From contig NC_056753.1 in assembly GCF_018687715.1 (NCBI RefSeq), positions 7,766,001 through 7,830,000 of the forward strand: 64,000 bases of DNA. The letters run 5' to 3'. This document shows positions 11,036-21,347 of this stretch, one piece after another (the stretch's first letter is position 1; each line of letters starts with the position of its first letter). The position numbers and the translations under genes were made by a program. The notes under the pieces are model-generated. The model saw only the letters and a list, made by a program, of their open reading frames with translations, was not told where the DNA came from and ran no database searches. This stretch comes from Carya illinoinensis (lineage: Eukaryota > Streptophyta > Magnoliopsida > Fagales > Juglandaceae).

Positions 11036-11047
11036 TGGTATCAGAGC
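11036..11047 (+). other. Copia-2 primer binding site
   Basis: TGGTATCAGAGC two bases after the 5' LTR, complementary to the initiator tRNA-Met 3' end. Confidence 0.9.
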
Positions 11048-11765
11048 ACTGGTTCGAGCTGTCTGAAAATTCAAGTTATTCAAAATCAATTTTTGACAAC
11101 TCTACGGTGTTCCTCGCGTCGAGATGAATCCGTTGCTGCAAAAGGAATCGAAAACGGAGGTCGGACGAGGCTACACGCGCCCCTAGAAGATCAGCGCGTG
11201 CATCTGCTGCAACTCACGCGCCCCACGCACTCCGGAGGTTGAAGACGCATGCACCACACGCTCCCACGCGCCCCCAGGCGCCAGGGGTTGAAGACGCGTG
11301 AAGGACACGCGCCCTAGACACGCGCCTCACTCTCCCCCACGCGCCACAGTACTGTACGCGCGTGTATTACACGTGCCCACGCGTTGCCCACGCGCACTGT
11401 GTAGCGCGTGTATCTCACGGGCCAGACAGATCAGAACCGTCCGTTTTTCAGATCTGTTTTTGGCTAGATCTAAGCCATTTGGAGTCCGATTTCGACGATC
11501 AAATAGTGCTTTCCAACTATTTGGATCATTCCGGACTCATCCGTAAGGTCGAAATTTTGAGATTCAGCATCAGTACATTGGATCTGAACCATCCACGTGT
11601 TGCAGATCAATTTGGGCTAGATCACGCTAGTTGGAGTTCCATCGCGACGATCAAATAGTGCTGACAAACTATTTGGATCATTTCGGACTAGTTTCCAGCT
11701 AATTCGAGTGTTTCGGATGCAACGGTGATCTTTATTTGTTTGAATTTGAACTCATTTGTAAAGTT
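11048..11765 (+). other. Copia-2 untranslated leader with CpG-rich tract and duplicated hairpins
   Basis: 11160-11420 is packed with CACGCGCC-type words, very GC-rich for this window. A diverged ~85-bp duplication follows at ~11457-11545 and ~11609-11695. Each copy contains CAAATAGT and ACTATTTG separated by 8 bases (11500-11523 and 11652-11675). ORFs at 11298-11658 are products of this composition rather than genes. Confidence 0.75.
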
Positions 11766-14700
11766 ATGGCTGGAGAAGAAGCTAAAGGTGTTAGTATCGA
11801 AAAATTTGACGGTACAGACTTTGCCTACTGGAGAATGCAGATAGAGGATTATCTCTATGGGAAGAAACTACATCTTCTACTCCTAGGAAGAAAGCCAGAC
11901 GACATGAGCAATGAAGATTAGAGTTTCCTTGACAGACAAGTTTTGGGAGTCATTCGACTAACACTGTCAAGATCAGTTGCACACAATGTGGGAAAGGAGA
12001 AGACCACAGCGGATTTGATGAAAGCTCTATCGGACATGTACGAGTAGCCATCAGCCAATAATAAAGTGCATTTGATGTACAAGCTATTCTACTTGAGAAT
12101 GGCAGAAGGAACTCCAGTTATTCAGCATCTGAATGAGTTCAACACCATCATCAATCAATTAGCTTCAGTGGGGATTGAATTTGATGATGAAGTACGTGCA
12201 TTGATTGCTCTAACTCAATTGCCAAAGAGCTGGGAGGCCATGAGAACAGCTGTCAGCAATTCTTATGGCAAAACAAAGATGAAGTATCAAGATATCCGGG
12301 ACTATATTCTTAGCGAGGAAGTTCGCAGAAGAGATACAGGAGAAGCATCAACTTCCAGTTCTGCCTTAAACCTCGAGACGAGAGGTAGAGGAGCTAGTAG
12401 AAGTTCAAATCGGGGCAGATCGAAGTCCCGAAAAGGCAGAAGTAAATCTAGATCCGAAAAACAAGTACAGTGCTGGAATTGTGGCAAAATTGGCCACTTC
12501 AAAAATAATTGCAAGGAAGCAAAGAAGAAGAATGAGCATGACTCTGTTAATGCCACAACAGAAGAGCTCCGAGATGCCTTACTCCTTTCAGTCAACAACC
12601 AAATTGAATCTTGGGTGTTAGATTCAGGAGCCTCGTTCCACACTACAGCACACCGAGAAATCATGCAGAATTATGTCACTGGTGATTTCGGGAAAGTGTA
12701 CTTAGCAGATGATGAAGCGTTGGAAATCGAAGGCATGGGAGATGTACCAATCAATTTGCCCAATGGAAGTGCATGGTTGCTACAGAAGGTGCGACATGTT
12801 CCCAAGCTCATGAGGAACCTGATTTCTGTAGGACAACTTGATGCTGATGGGCATTCGGTACTATTTACCGGTGGCACGTGGAAGATAACAAAAGGAGCTA
12901 TGGTAGTAGCTCGAGGCACAAAAACAGGTACTCTATACATGACTTCAAGTATTAGAGATACTATTGCAATTGCTGATGCAAATGCCAACCTATGGCATCA
13001 AAGGCTTGGTCACATGAGTGAGAAAGGAATGAAAGTACTATTATCCAAGGGGAAGTTACCAAAGTTGGAATCAACTGATTTCGACATGTGTGAAGGTTGC
13101 ATTTTTGGGAAACAGAAAAAGGTTAGTTTCCTGAAAAATGGTAGAACTCCAAAATCTACAAAGTTGGAGTTGGTGCACAGATTTGTGGGGGCCATCCCCA
13201 GTCGCTTCTCTTGGAGGATCGCGGTACTATGTTTCCTTTATTGATGACTCAAGCAGGAAATTATGGGTTTATTTTTTGAAAAATAAATCTGACACATTTG
13301 ATACTTTCAAGAAGTGGAAAGCCATGGTTGAAAATGAAACAGGCTTGAAGTTAAAATGTCTGAGGTCAGACAATAGAGGAGAGTACATCGACGGAGGGTT
13401 CAAAGAATTCTGTGCTGCATATGGGATTAGATTTCAGAAGACTATTCCTGGGACACCGCAGCAGAATGGCGTAGCTGAACGCATGAACAGAACTCTCAAT
13501 GAACGTGCCAGAAGCATGAGGCTGAATTCAGGATTGCCTGAATATTTTTGGGCTGATGCAGTTAACACTGCAGCATATTTGATTAATCGGGGACCTTCAG
13601 TTCCTTAAAGTTCGATCTACCAGAGGAAGTCTAGAGCGGAAAGAAGGTAAATCTTTCCCATTTGAAAGTTTTTGGCTGTTTATCATATGTTCACATAGAT
13701 TCTACTGATCGTAACAAGTTAGAAGCCAAATCTAGAAAATATTTTTTCATCGGTTATGGTGATGAATAATTTGGCTATCGATTTTGGGATGATAAAAATC
13801 GCAAAATCATCAGAAGTAGAAATGTGATATTTAATGAGCAAATTCTGTACAAAGCTAAGTCACAAGCTGAATCTGAGGAACAGCCAAAGAAACCTGAGGT
13901 TGTTGATTTTGATGTTACTCAAGTCAACACTGATCAAAACGAGGATCAAGAAAATGATGATACACAGATCGAACAACGTACACCACTCACTGCTACTCGA
14001 ATATCTTCAAGGACAATCAGGCCACCACAGCGGTTCTCACCATCTCTATACTACATCTTGCTAACAGATAGTGGTGAACCGGAAAGTTATGATGAAACTC
14101 TACGAATTGAAGATTCGATCAAGTGGGAGAAAGCCATGCAAGATGAGATGGAGTCACTGATGTCAAATCAGACATGGGAGCTAACTAAGCTTCCAAAAGG
14201 CAAGAAGGCTTTGCACAATAAATGGGTGTACAGAATTAAAGAAGAACACAATGGTAGCAAGCGCTACAAAGCCAGAATGGTCGTGAAGGGGTTTCAACAA
14301 AAAGAAGGTGTCGACTACACAGACATTTTCTCCCCAGTTATAAAATTGACTACTATCAGGCTAGTGTTGGCAATTGTGGCTGCAGAGAATCTACATCTTG
14401 AGCAGTTAGATGTGAAGACTGCATTCCTTCATGGTGATTTGGAGGAAAACATTTATATGCACCAGCCACAAGGATTCTCAGTGAAGGGAAAAGAGAATCT
14501 AGTTTGCAAACTGAAGAAGAGCTTGTATGGCCTAAAACAAGCTCCACGACAATGGTACCGGAAGTTTGACAACTTCATGTGCAGTAATGGATTTACAAGA
14601 CTGCAGGCCGACCATTGTTGCTATATGAAGAACTTTGACAACTCTTATATTATCCTACTGTTATATGTGGATGATATGCTCGTTGCAGGGTCAAGCATCG

Positions 14701-15626
14701 AGGAAATCAATGAACTGAAGAAGCAGTTGTCAAAGCGGTTTGAGATGAAGGATTTGGGTGCTGCAAAACAAATCCTTGGTATGAGAATTATTAGAGACAG
14801 GTCTAATGATACTCTCAAGCTCTCGCAGGAGGAGTATGTAAAGAAGGTGCTTAGAAAGTTTAACATGGACAAGGCGAAACCAGTAAGCACACCCTTAGCT
14901 AGTCACTTTCGACTAACTAAGGATCAGTCGCCAAAGACGGAGGAAGAGCAAGAATGCATGAACAGAATACCCTATGCATCTGCCATTGGTAGTCTTATGT
15001 ACGCCATTGTCTGTACAAGGCCAAATATTGCACAAGCAGTGGGAGCTGTGAGCAGGTATATGAGTAATCCAGGAAAGCAGCATTGGGAAGCAGTCAAGTG
15101 GATTTTAAGATATCTACAAGGCTCTTCAGATACGTCACTATGCTTTACAAAAGCAGGTTTAAAACTACAGGGATATGTAGATGCTGATTTAGCAGGTGAC
15201 GTTGACAGTAGAAAAAGTACTACTGGATTTGTGTATACGCTGGGTGGTATAGCTGTATCGTGGGCTTCTAAGTTACAGAAGATTGTTGCTCTCTCAACTA
15301 CAGAAGCGGAATACGTTGCTATAACTGAAGCAGGGAAGGAAATGGTTTGGTTGCAGTCATTCTTGGAGGAATTGGGAAAGAAGAATGAAAAAGGCATTCT
15401 GCACAATGATAGTCAGAGTGCTATTTTTCTTGCAAATAATCCAGCCTTTCATTCCAGAACAAAACACATACAGTTGCGATACCATTTTATCCGATCTCTT
15501 CTCGATAGTGGACAACTGATACTTGAGAAGATTCGAGGAACAGAGAATCCAGCATACATGTTCACAAAAGTAGTTACTGCTGACAAACTGAAGCTGTGTA
15601 TAGCTTCAGTTGGACTTCGTACTTAA
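11766..15626 (+). pseudogene. Copia-2 gag-pol polyprotein, stops and frameshifts
   Basis: Starts MAGEEAKGVSIEKFDG at ATG 11766, an in-frame Met that heads a GAG-like sequence. Order: GAG; intact CCHC knuckle (CWNCGKIGHFKNNC, ~12473); protease LDSGASFH; pre-integrase LWHQRLGHMSEKG with CEGC; integrase (FIDDSS, RSDNRGEY, PQQNGVAERMNR); RT with YVDD at 14664-14675; RNase H to TAA 15626. Defects: TAG 11919, TAG 12045, loss of 2 bp at ~13178, frameshift at ~13605 with TAA, TAG 13632, TAA 13767. The part from 13824 to the end (600 codons, all of RT and RNase H) is uninterrupted. Confidence 0.92.
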
Positions 15627-15685
15627 AGGCATGACTTGAAGTTGCTGTGATGATTGTTATGAAGATATGTAGACTCATTTGTCTC

Positions 15686-15697
15686 CAAGTGGGAGAT
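15686..15697 (+). other. Copia-2 polypurine tract
   Basis: CAAGTGGGAGAT abuts the 3' LTR, the same form as in Copia-1. Confidence 0.8.
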
Positions 15698-16071
15698 TGT
15701 TGCAAATGGAGACAAAGAAGCAAACGGTGCATGGCTCACCGTTTACTATTTTGGCTCATTAGGCACCGTTCGGTGCTTTTGTATTGTTAGGCACCTCCCC
15801 ACCTTCCCAAGAATCATGCAGCAAATTGCTGCAACGTAGTGATCTGCTCTCCTATAAATAGGAGAGCTTAAGGTGTGCAGCAGAGAGTGTAGACAGAGTG
15901 TAGAAGAGATAAAGAAGAGAGGAAGAGAGTGGGTGAGCAGAGAAAATTTTTCTGTAAAAATCATTTCATAGTGAAATAACAGCAGCTGTGGACGTAGGCA
16001 ATTGCCGAACCACGTTAAATTTCGTCCCTCCTTTATTTAGAATCGTCTCTGTGTCAGAACAGCTCTCAACA
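15698..16071 (+). repeat. Copia-2 3' LTR
   Basis: TGTTGCAAAT...CTCAACA, 374 bp, followed by target copy GGATT. Keeps the palindromic TATA region at 15846-15867. Confidence 0.94.
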
Positions 16072-16550
16072 GGATTCTTACTCTAAACAACACGAGGAAG
16101 TGAGGCATGATATTGGTTAATTGTTGTTGCATGTGCAAGAAAAAGGGCAAGTCTGGTGGATCATCTTTCTTATACATTGTGAGGTTGCTAACATCATATG
16201 GAAGATGATCTTTGGCTTCTTTGGGATCATTTGGGTTTTGTCTTCATGGGTGGTGGACTGAATATATTGGAAAGCTCAATTTGACAACCATCTCTGTGCA
16301 TTTTTGTGGAAGTTGACCCCATTGTGCATACTATGGTGTTTATGGAGAGAGAAAAAGTGTGGCTTTGATGATTGCAAAATGATTGGTGTTGGAGCTCAAG
16401 TGTTTCGTTGTAAACACTCTTTTTATTGGATAATGGCCCAAGATGGTGTTGCTCTCTCTATTTCTCTTTTTCTAGAATTTTTACTTTTCTTTTTGTTTGT
16501 TAGGTGGATCTTTTGTAGACATCCTGTGTATTGGGGTAACTCCCAAAGCA
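16072..16550 (+). mobile_element. L1 LINE-A C-terminal part after Copia-2
   Basis: After one GGATT copy the translation resumes the interrupted motif: ILTLNN, CCCMCKKKGK, HCEVANIIWKM, then LTPLCILWCLWREKK at ~16312 and a C-terminal hydrophobic tail. This is the zf-RVT end of L1 ORF2, with stops. No clear poly(A) end is visible before the next LINE piece. Confidence 0.72.
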
Positions 16551-16554
16551 CCCC

Positions 16555-18150
16555 TGCTCTCTAAGGGCTCTTTTTTATGCTTCAAAGCTGGTTTTGGGTT
16601 GAAAGTGAATTTAGTTCAGCCAGAGATGGTTCTTGCGGGTAATGTTTCTAATGTTGATATTCTGGCTAGCACATTGGGGTGTAAGATATTTCCTTTGCTT
16701 ATGAAATAGATAAATTGGCCTTCCTTTGGGCATCTCTAAGGCCCAGTCTATTTGGCATGGTGTGAGTGAGAAGATTGAGCATTGATTAATGGGAAGAGGG
16801 TGTGCTTGTCAAAAGGTGGTAGGATCACCTTGATCAAGAACACCCTTTCTAATTTGCTTACATGCCTTTTGTCCTTGTTTCCCCATCCCACTAGTGTGAT
16901 TAATCAAATTGGAGAGGATTGTCTTGTGGAAAGTCATAGTGGATTTTAAATTTGGTTGTGCTTAGGGTGGGTGGTATTCTAATGAGGTACATGGACCTCA
17001 AACTAAACTTGAGGGAAGAGAGGAGAGAGGAGAGAGAAAGGGGGGGTGATGGTTGTAGGACTCGATTTTGTTTGACTTTTGGTGTGATGACCAGCCTAGA
17101 AGGAAGCTTTTTCAAAACTGTATGGCGCTGCCCATGCACAGGAGGCTTTAGTGGTTGATTCAGTTGAGTTTTCCGTGGCTTTCCTTAGTGGAATGTTAGG
17201 TTTTTTAGAGTGGCTCATATTGGGAGATTGATGCTTTCACAGAGTTCTTTCAATTTCTTCTACTCTATCAGATTCACCTTGGAAGTACAGATTATATTCT
17301 TTGGGCCCCTTCCAAGAAGAGAAGTCCACTATTTGATTTTTTTACAAGGTCCTTATACCTTGGCTTAGTAACTCCTTCGCAATAATACTATCCTCGTGAG
17401 TAGCATTTTTTGCTTACCTTAGGGAAGATCCTAACCACAATTAGCCTAAGAAAACTTCATATTATTGTGACATGTTGCTGTTGTATGTCTATAAAGGTAG
17501 GGGAGTTTGTAGATCAGATTTTACTCTGCTATGAGATTGGCAGTGCTTTTGGATTGACTTCTTTAGTTTAGTAGGGCTGGCTTGGCTTATCCCAAGAAGG
17601 ATAGTAGATCTCTTTGCCAAATGGACAGGCTTATATGGTAGCACAAATCGCAATGTTCTGGAAGATAGTCCCTATTTGTCTAGCATGATGTATCTGGATG
17701 AAAAAGAATGATAAAACCTTCGACTGTCATGAGCAGATGATGGAGGATCTTAAAAACTTTATTTTTCAATATTGTTCCTTTGGGCAACTTCTATAAATCT
17801 AAATGGGATGAATTTTCATGATTTTCTTTTCTTATTTCTTATTTCTAGTTAAGTGTTTGTTTTTTATGCTTTGTGTATTTGGAATATGCCCTTTGCAATT
17901 CCTAACTAATTCTTCACTATAAATGGAGAGAAATGAAAGCAGTTTCAATGATCATGAATGGACAATGGATGAGCTTAGAATGTTTTTTTCTTAATACTTT
18001 ATTCAATTCGTCCATTGTAATAGACTCATGGTTCATGATTTCCTTGTATCTTTAGGCAATCACGCATAGGTGTTGCTCTTGTATGTGACCCGTGTACTTG
18101 GACTCTACCTATTCTCATTAATAAAGTTTCTTCTTTACTGATAAAAAAAT
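16555..18150 (+). mobile_element. Second decayed L1 LINE (LINE-B), RT to 3' end
   Basis: Reads from the RT thumb region (AGFGLKVNLVQPEMVLAGN, LGCKI, then GVSEKIEH, TLSNLLT-like and FPIP remnants) through the APSKK and VAFFAW-type zf-RVT motifs (~17310-17420), FWIDFFSLVGLAWLIPRR (~17550) and a C-terminal RFED-like end. The 3' end phrase AATAAAGTTTCTTC with A-rich tails is at ~18120-18150. Many stops. It is a separate copy from LINE-A because it restarts in RT after LINE-A has reached its C-terminus. Confidence 0.72.
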
Positions 18151-19314
18151 AAATTCTTCACTAATAAAAAAATTATCAGCTTTTTCTTTGCCTTTGATAC
18201 ATTTTTTTAATCTTTTATCTTGTCTATTATTTTTATGATTTATTCTTGTGTTTCAATTTATTTTTCATTTTTTTAATTTTTTAGAAAGATTTTTCTTTTT
18301 ATATATTTTAGATATATTTGTTTCAGACATTGGAATCGAGCATGGTGCCATGTTAGTCGTTTGTTGACATGACACTTTTTTGTCAGTGGTACTAACGGAG
18401 TACAACAGAAGGACCATTTCTTTTAATAGCCATAACTTAAGGATTAAAAGTATTTCTCTTAAAAGTAAGTCTGAAAAACCAAGAGACTTTTTTTGCCTGT
18501 TATAGTAGTTTAGAAACTGAAAGGGAACTGCAAATGTTAGTGATGTTAGGAATAATCCCAAAAGCTTAGACTACCGGGGAGTGGGCCAACAATGAGTAAC
18601 TATCCTCACACACTAACCAACCGTAAGGACCAAGAGTTGGCTTTGAACAATCAGGAAGTGGATAAATAATGTTTAGGTATCTTGCACCAGAACTAACAGG
18701 TTGAAATAATGAATATTTTTAATGCTGAAGCTAGCTGTGATACTTCTATGTTGTACTGTATATTGCACGATTGGCTTGGGGCTGTATTTTCCTATTATTT
18801 AGGAGGTCTGTGCCTTGTTGCACACTCCATACTTAATGAACGATATATTTCACATTTCACACATTCATGTCACCTGCATTGCATGCGTATGCCTGAATCC
18901 GTTAAATAAAAAATTATACTGTAGCCAGATGCACAGTAAAAGATATTAAGAGTGAGGCCTTAACAATGTATGGCTGGAACGTGGATATATTTTTTTTCTT
19001 TTTGCATTTATAAAACTAAGCTTTTTTTAATGTATGTCTGCTCTGCATACTTTATGCACTTACCAGGAAGTTTAACACTCGGGGACCAAGAGCACAAAGA
19101 TGTCCATTAGTGGAGTTCTGTCTCTTTTGTTTTCCTTTTGTGTTTATTTTTGTTGGCCTGATTTTACCCTCACTTGTTGGTATGATTTTATGCTCACTTG
19201 TTGGCATTTATAGTAATAAATTTTTGCATATCAATATTCTTAATACAGCAATAACACAAGCACGAGCTTACCCTTTTCTACAGAATATAATATTGATATA
19301 TGCATATTTTCTAG
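18151..19314. other. Rest of the large intron, nothing identified
   Basis: AT-rich. ORFs under 100 codons with no recognisable motif. Ends in the acceptor TTTTCTAG used by the next exon. Confidence 0.5.
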
Positions 19315-19796
19315 GTAACTTTTTTAGGATACGCAGTGCTTTCACATTTGGCGCTAAAAGGCTGGCAAGGTTACTTGATTGCCCAAAAGATGACCTATTG
19401 TTTGAAGTTAATCAGTTCTTTTTTAATACTTGGGAGAGACATGGCAGTGGCCATCGTCCTGATGCCCCGAGGAATGACTTGTGGTGCTTGAGATTGTCCA
19501 ATTCAGACCACTTAAATGAGTCTGAGAGTCTCGGGAGTAATTCAAGTGACCAAAGAAGTGATTTTTCCTCTCGTAATGAAAGTCAAGTTGATGGAACACG
19601 AAGTTCACTTGGTGATTCCTTCCAGCCTGGTAATCATTTCCTGAAAAGTGCAACTAGAACCAGTTATGGAAACCCAAACAACTCAAGGATATCCAATCAG
19701 GTTAGACGAGAAATCAGTTCCAATAAAGGTGCACATGTGGATATGGTTCAGAAAAGTTCTAAAGCTGATAACCTAGCAAATGATGTCCAGGGAAAG
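19315..19796 (+). pseudogene. PAP/OAS1-like gene, long exon, part 1
   Basis: Begins by completing Gly, then NFFRIRSAFTFGAKRLARLL, DCPKDDLLFEVNQFFFNTW, ERHGSGHRPDAPRNDLW, RLSNSDHLNESES and a Ser/Asn-rich tail to NDVQGK, where the solo LTR enters after GAAAG. ORF codons upstream of 19315 are intron read-through. Confidence 0.87.
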
Positions 19797-20428
19797 TGTT
19801 GGAAATGGACCGAACAAACAAAGGCTAAGTTGAAGTAAATAATAGCGGAAGCAATAAAATAAACAACAAGCACACAAAGAACACCAAGATTTAAGTGGTT
19901 CAGCTCAATGTGAGCCTACGTCCACTGTCGGGGTCGGTTTCAACAAATTTACTATGAACAAAGATGGAGTACAAGAGTATTGATCACAAAATCCTTAATC
20001 CTAAAGCCCCAATACACCTAATGGACTCTTAGGATTGTGTACAAAAAGATTCTCAAAACTCTCTCTAACTTGGCTGCTGAGGGCTCTCCAAAATGAAGAG
20101 AAAATGATGTATTTATAGCACAAGGTGCTAATTCAGAACATTCGCTCGAGCGGACGTCGAGCGAAGTGTCGAGCGCACGTTAGGGTTGCATTCTCGCTCG
20201 AGCGGACAGTCGAGCGGAGGTCGAGCGGAACTCTCTGGATGAATTCGCTTGAGCGGACAATCGAGCGGAACTCTCTAGATGAGTTCGCTCGAGCGGACTG
20301 TCAAGCGGAGGTCGAGCGGAACCTTAGCTTGAGCCAGGGTCGAGCCACAGTCGAGCTAGGGTCGAGCCACAGTCAAGCCAAGCCCCAAAAAATACATTTT
20401 CAGCAGGAAATCAAGCCAAAACTCAACA
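19797..20428 (-). mobile_element. Solo LTR (Copia-like) inserted in an exon
   Basis: 632 bp, TGTTG...CAACA ends, perfect target copies GAAAG at 19792-19796 and 20429-20433. Read on the - strand it has a TATA-type box (plus-strand GTATTTATAG at ~20109) and the U5 phrase GTGGACGTAGGC near its end, shared with Copia-2. No internal region remains, so it is the product of LTR-LTR recombination. Its U3 holds a GCTCGAGCG repeat array. Confidence 0.9.
20140..20375. repeat. CGCTCGAGCG-type repeat array in the solo LTR
   Basis: At least ten imperfect units built from TCGCTCGAGCGGA, TGTCGAGCGGA and GTCGAGCC, spaced 10-40 bases. The motif is a palindrome with multiple CpG. A similar array lies at 36564-36810. 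Confidence 0.8.
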
Positions 20429-20433
20429 GAAAG

Positions 20434-21108
20434 TTTGTCTTTGCAAGGACATGTTCCAGCCCTAAGCTTACTGAAACGTATTGTGAAATTTCTTCTCATG
20501 CAAGGTGTAGTAGAGCCCCAAAAAGTGGAAAAGCCCAGAACTTTTCTACTAGGTTGGATAATAGGAGTAAGAACCAAGAATCTGATATTTTGGCAAGCCA
20601 TAGTGCTAGAAATGAGGAACCTTCATCTGTTCGGCACTTCTCCATCCGTCATGGTCTAGACACTGCTGCTGACTCAAACAACGGTTCCAATAGTTACCAT
20701 GAAGAGTCAGGCTCAGGAGCTATCAGTGAAAACTTTGCTACTGTTCTGGGGACACGGGGAATGCATCAGGATGAGCAAGATCTTGTGAACATGTTGGCAT
20801 CTTCTACAGCACATGGTTTTAATGGACAGGTTCATCTTCCACTGAATATGACTTCTGGTCACTTACCTCTTCCTATCCCATCTTCAGTTCTAGCTTCAAT
20901 GGGATATGCTCCAAGAAATTTGGGTGGAATGGTTCCCACAAATATCCCCTTTATTGAGACACCTTGGGGAACAAATATGCAATTTCCTCAAGGTTTTCCT
21001 TTGCCATTAGCTCCCAATTTTCCTGGCATTGGATTAAGCTCAAATCCTGAAAATTTGATTGAATTTGGTAATGAAAATTTTGGCTCAGATGAAATGAACC
21101 ACAAGGAA
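20434..21108 (+). pseudogene. PAP/OAS1-like gene, long exon, part 2
   Basis: Frame continues exactly from part 1: FVFARTCSSPKLTETY, then DILASHSARNEEPSSVRHF, SNSYHEESGSGAI, MHQDEQDLVNMLASSTAHGF, LPLPIPSSVLASMGYAPRNL, FIETPWGTNMQFPQGF, to EMNHKE. The Gypsy-1 element then interrupts. Confidence 0.87.
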
Positions 21109-21293
21109 TGTGACGCCCCCAAATCCCCATGCACGGACACGGGAAAATCGAGACGTCCGGATGATGATAACCCGGGTCACCACCCTATCGACGAGTTCCA
21201 AGTGTGTGCAAAAGCAATATAAGTGCACGAAGAAATACGCAGCGGGTAACGAAAGTCATATAACTAAGTACCGGAATTTTTCTTATAACTAAG
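21109..21293 (-). repeat. Gypsy-1 3' LTR, terminal ~185 bp only
   Basis: Matches the first ~185 bp of 23405-25499 (CCCCCAAATCCCCATGCACG and following), then breaks off where TATAACTAAGTACC is repeated and a C-run begins. Confidence 0.85.
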
Positions 21294-21347
21294 TACCCCC
21301 ACCGCCCCCCCCGGCCCCCCCCCCCCCCCCCCCCCCCCGGTGGGGGC
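21294..21347. repeat. Poly-C junction flanked by inverted CCCCCACCG / CGGTGGGGG
   Basis: A run of >20 C with GG interruptions lies exactly at the deletion junction and is bordered by complementary words. It could be real slippage sequence or an assembly artefact. Confidence 0.7.

Larger units (their letters stand above)
10648..16071 (+). mobile_element. Copia-2: Ty1/Copia LTR retrotransposon, full length, inactive
   Basis: LTRs at 10648-11033 (386 bp) and 15698-16071 (374 bp). The 12-bp difference is a small indel in a CAGCAGAGTGTA-type repeat. TGTTG...CAACA ends, perfect 5-bp target copies GGATT (10643-10647, 16072-16076), PBS, polypurine tract and Copia-order gag-pol. LTR substitutions are few (about 8 by eye). 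The coding region has several stops and two frameshifts. It inserted into the zf-RVT region of a LINE. Confidence 0.95.
8377..19314 (+). other. ~10.9-kb intron expanded by retroelements
   Basis: The donor at 8377 and acceptor CTAG at 19311-19314 join a split Gly codon (K-G-N-F-F-R) in perfect phase, which defines the intron. It holds two LINE remnants and Copia-2. 8400-10030 and 18150-19310 contain nothing I can identify. Confidence 0.8.
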
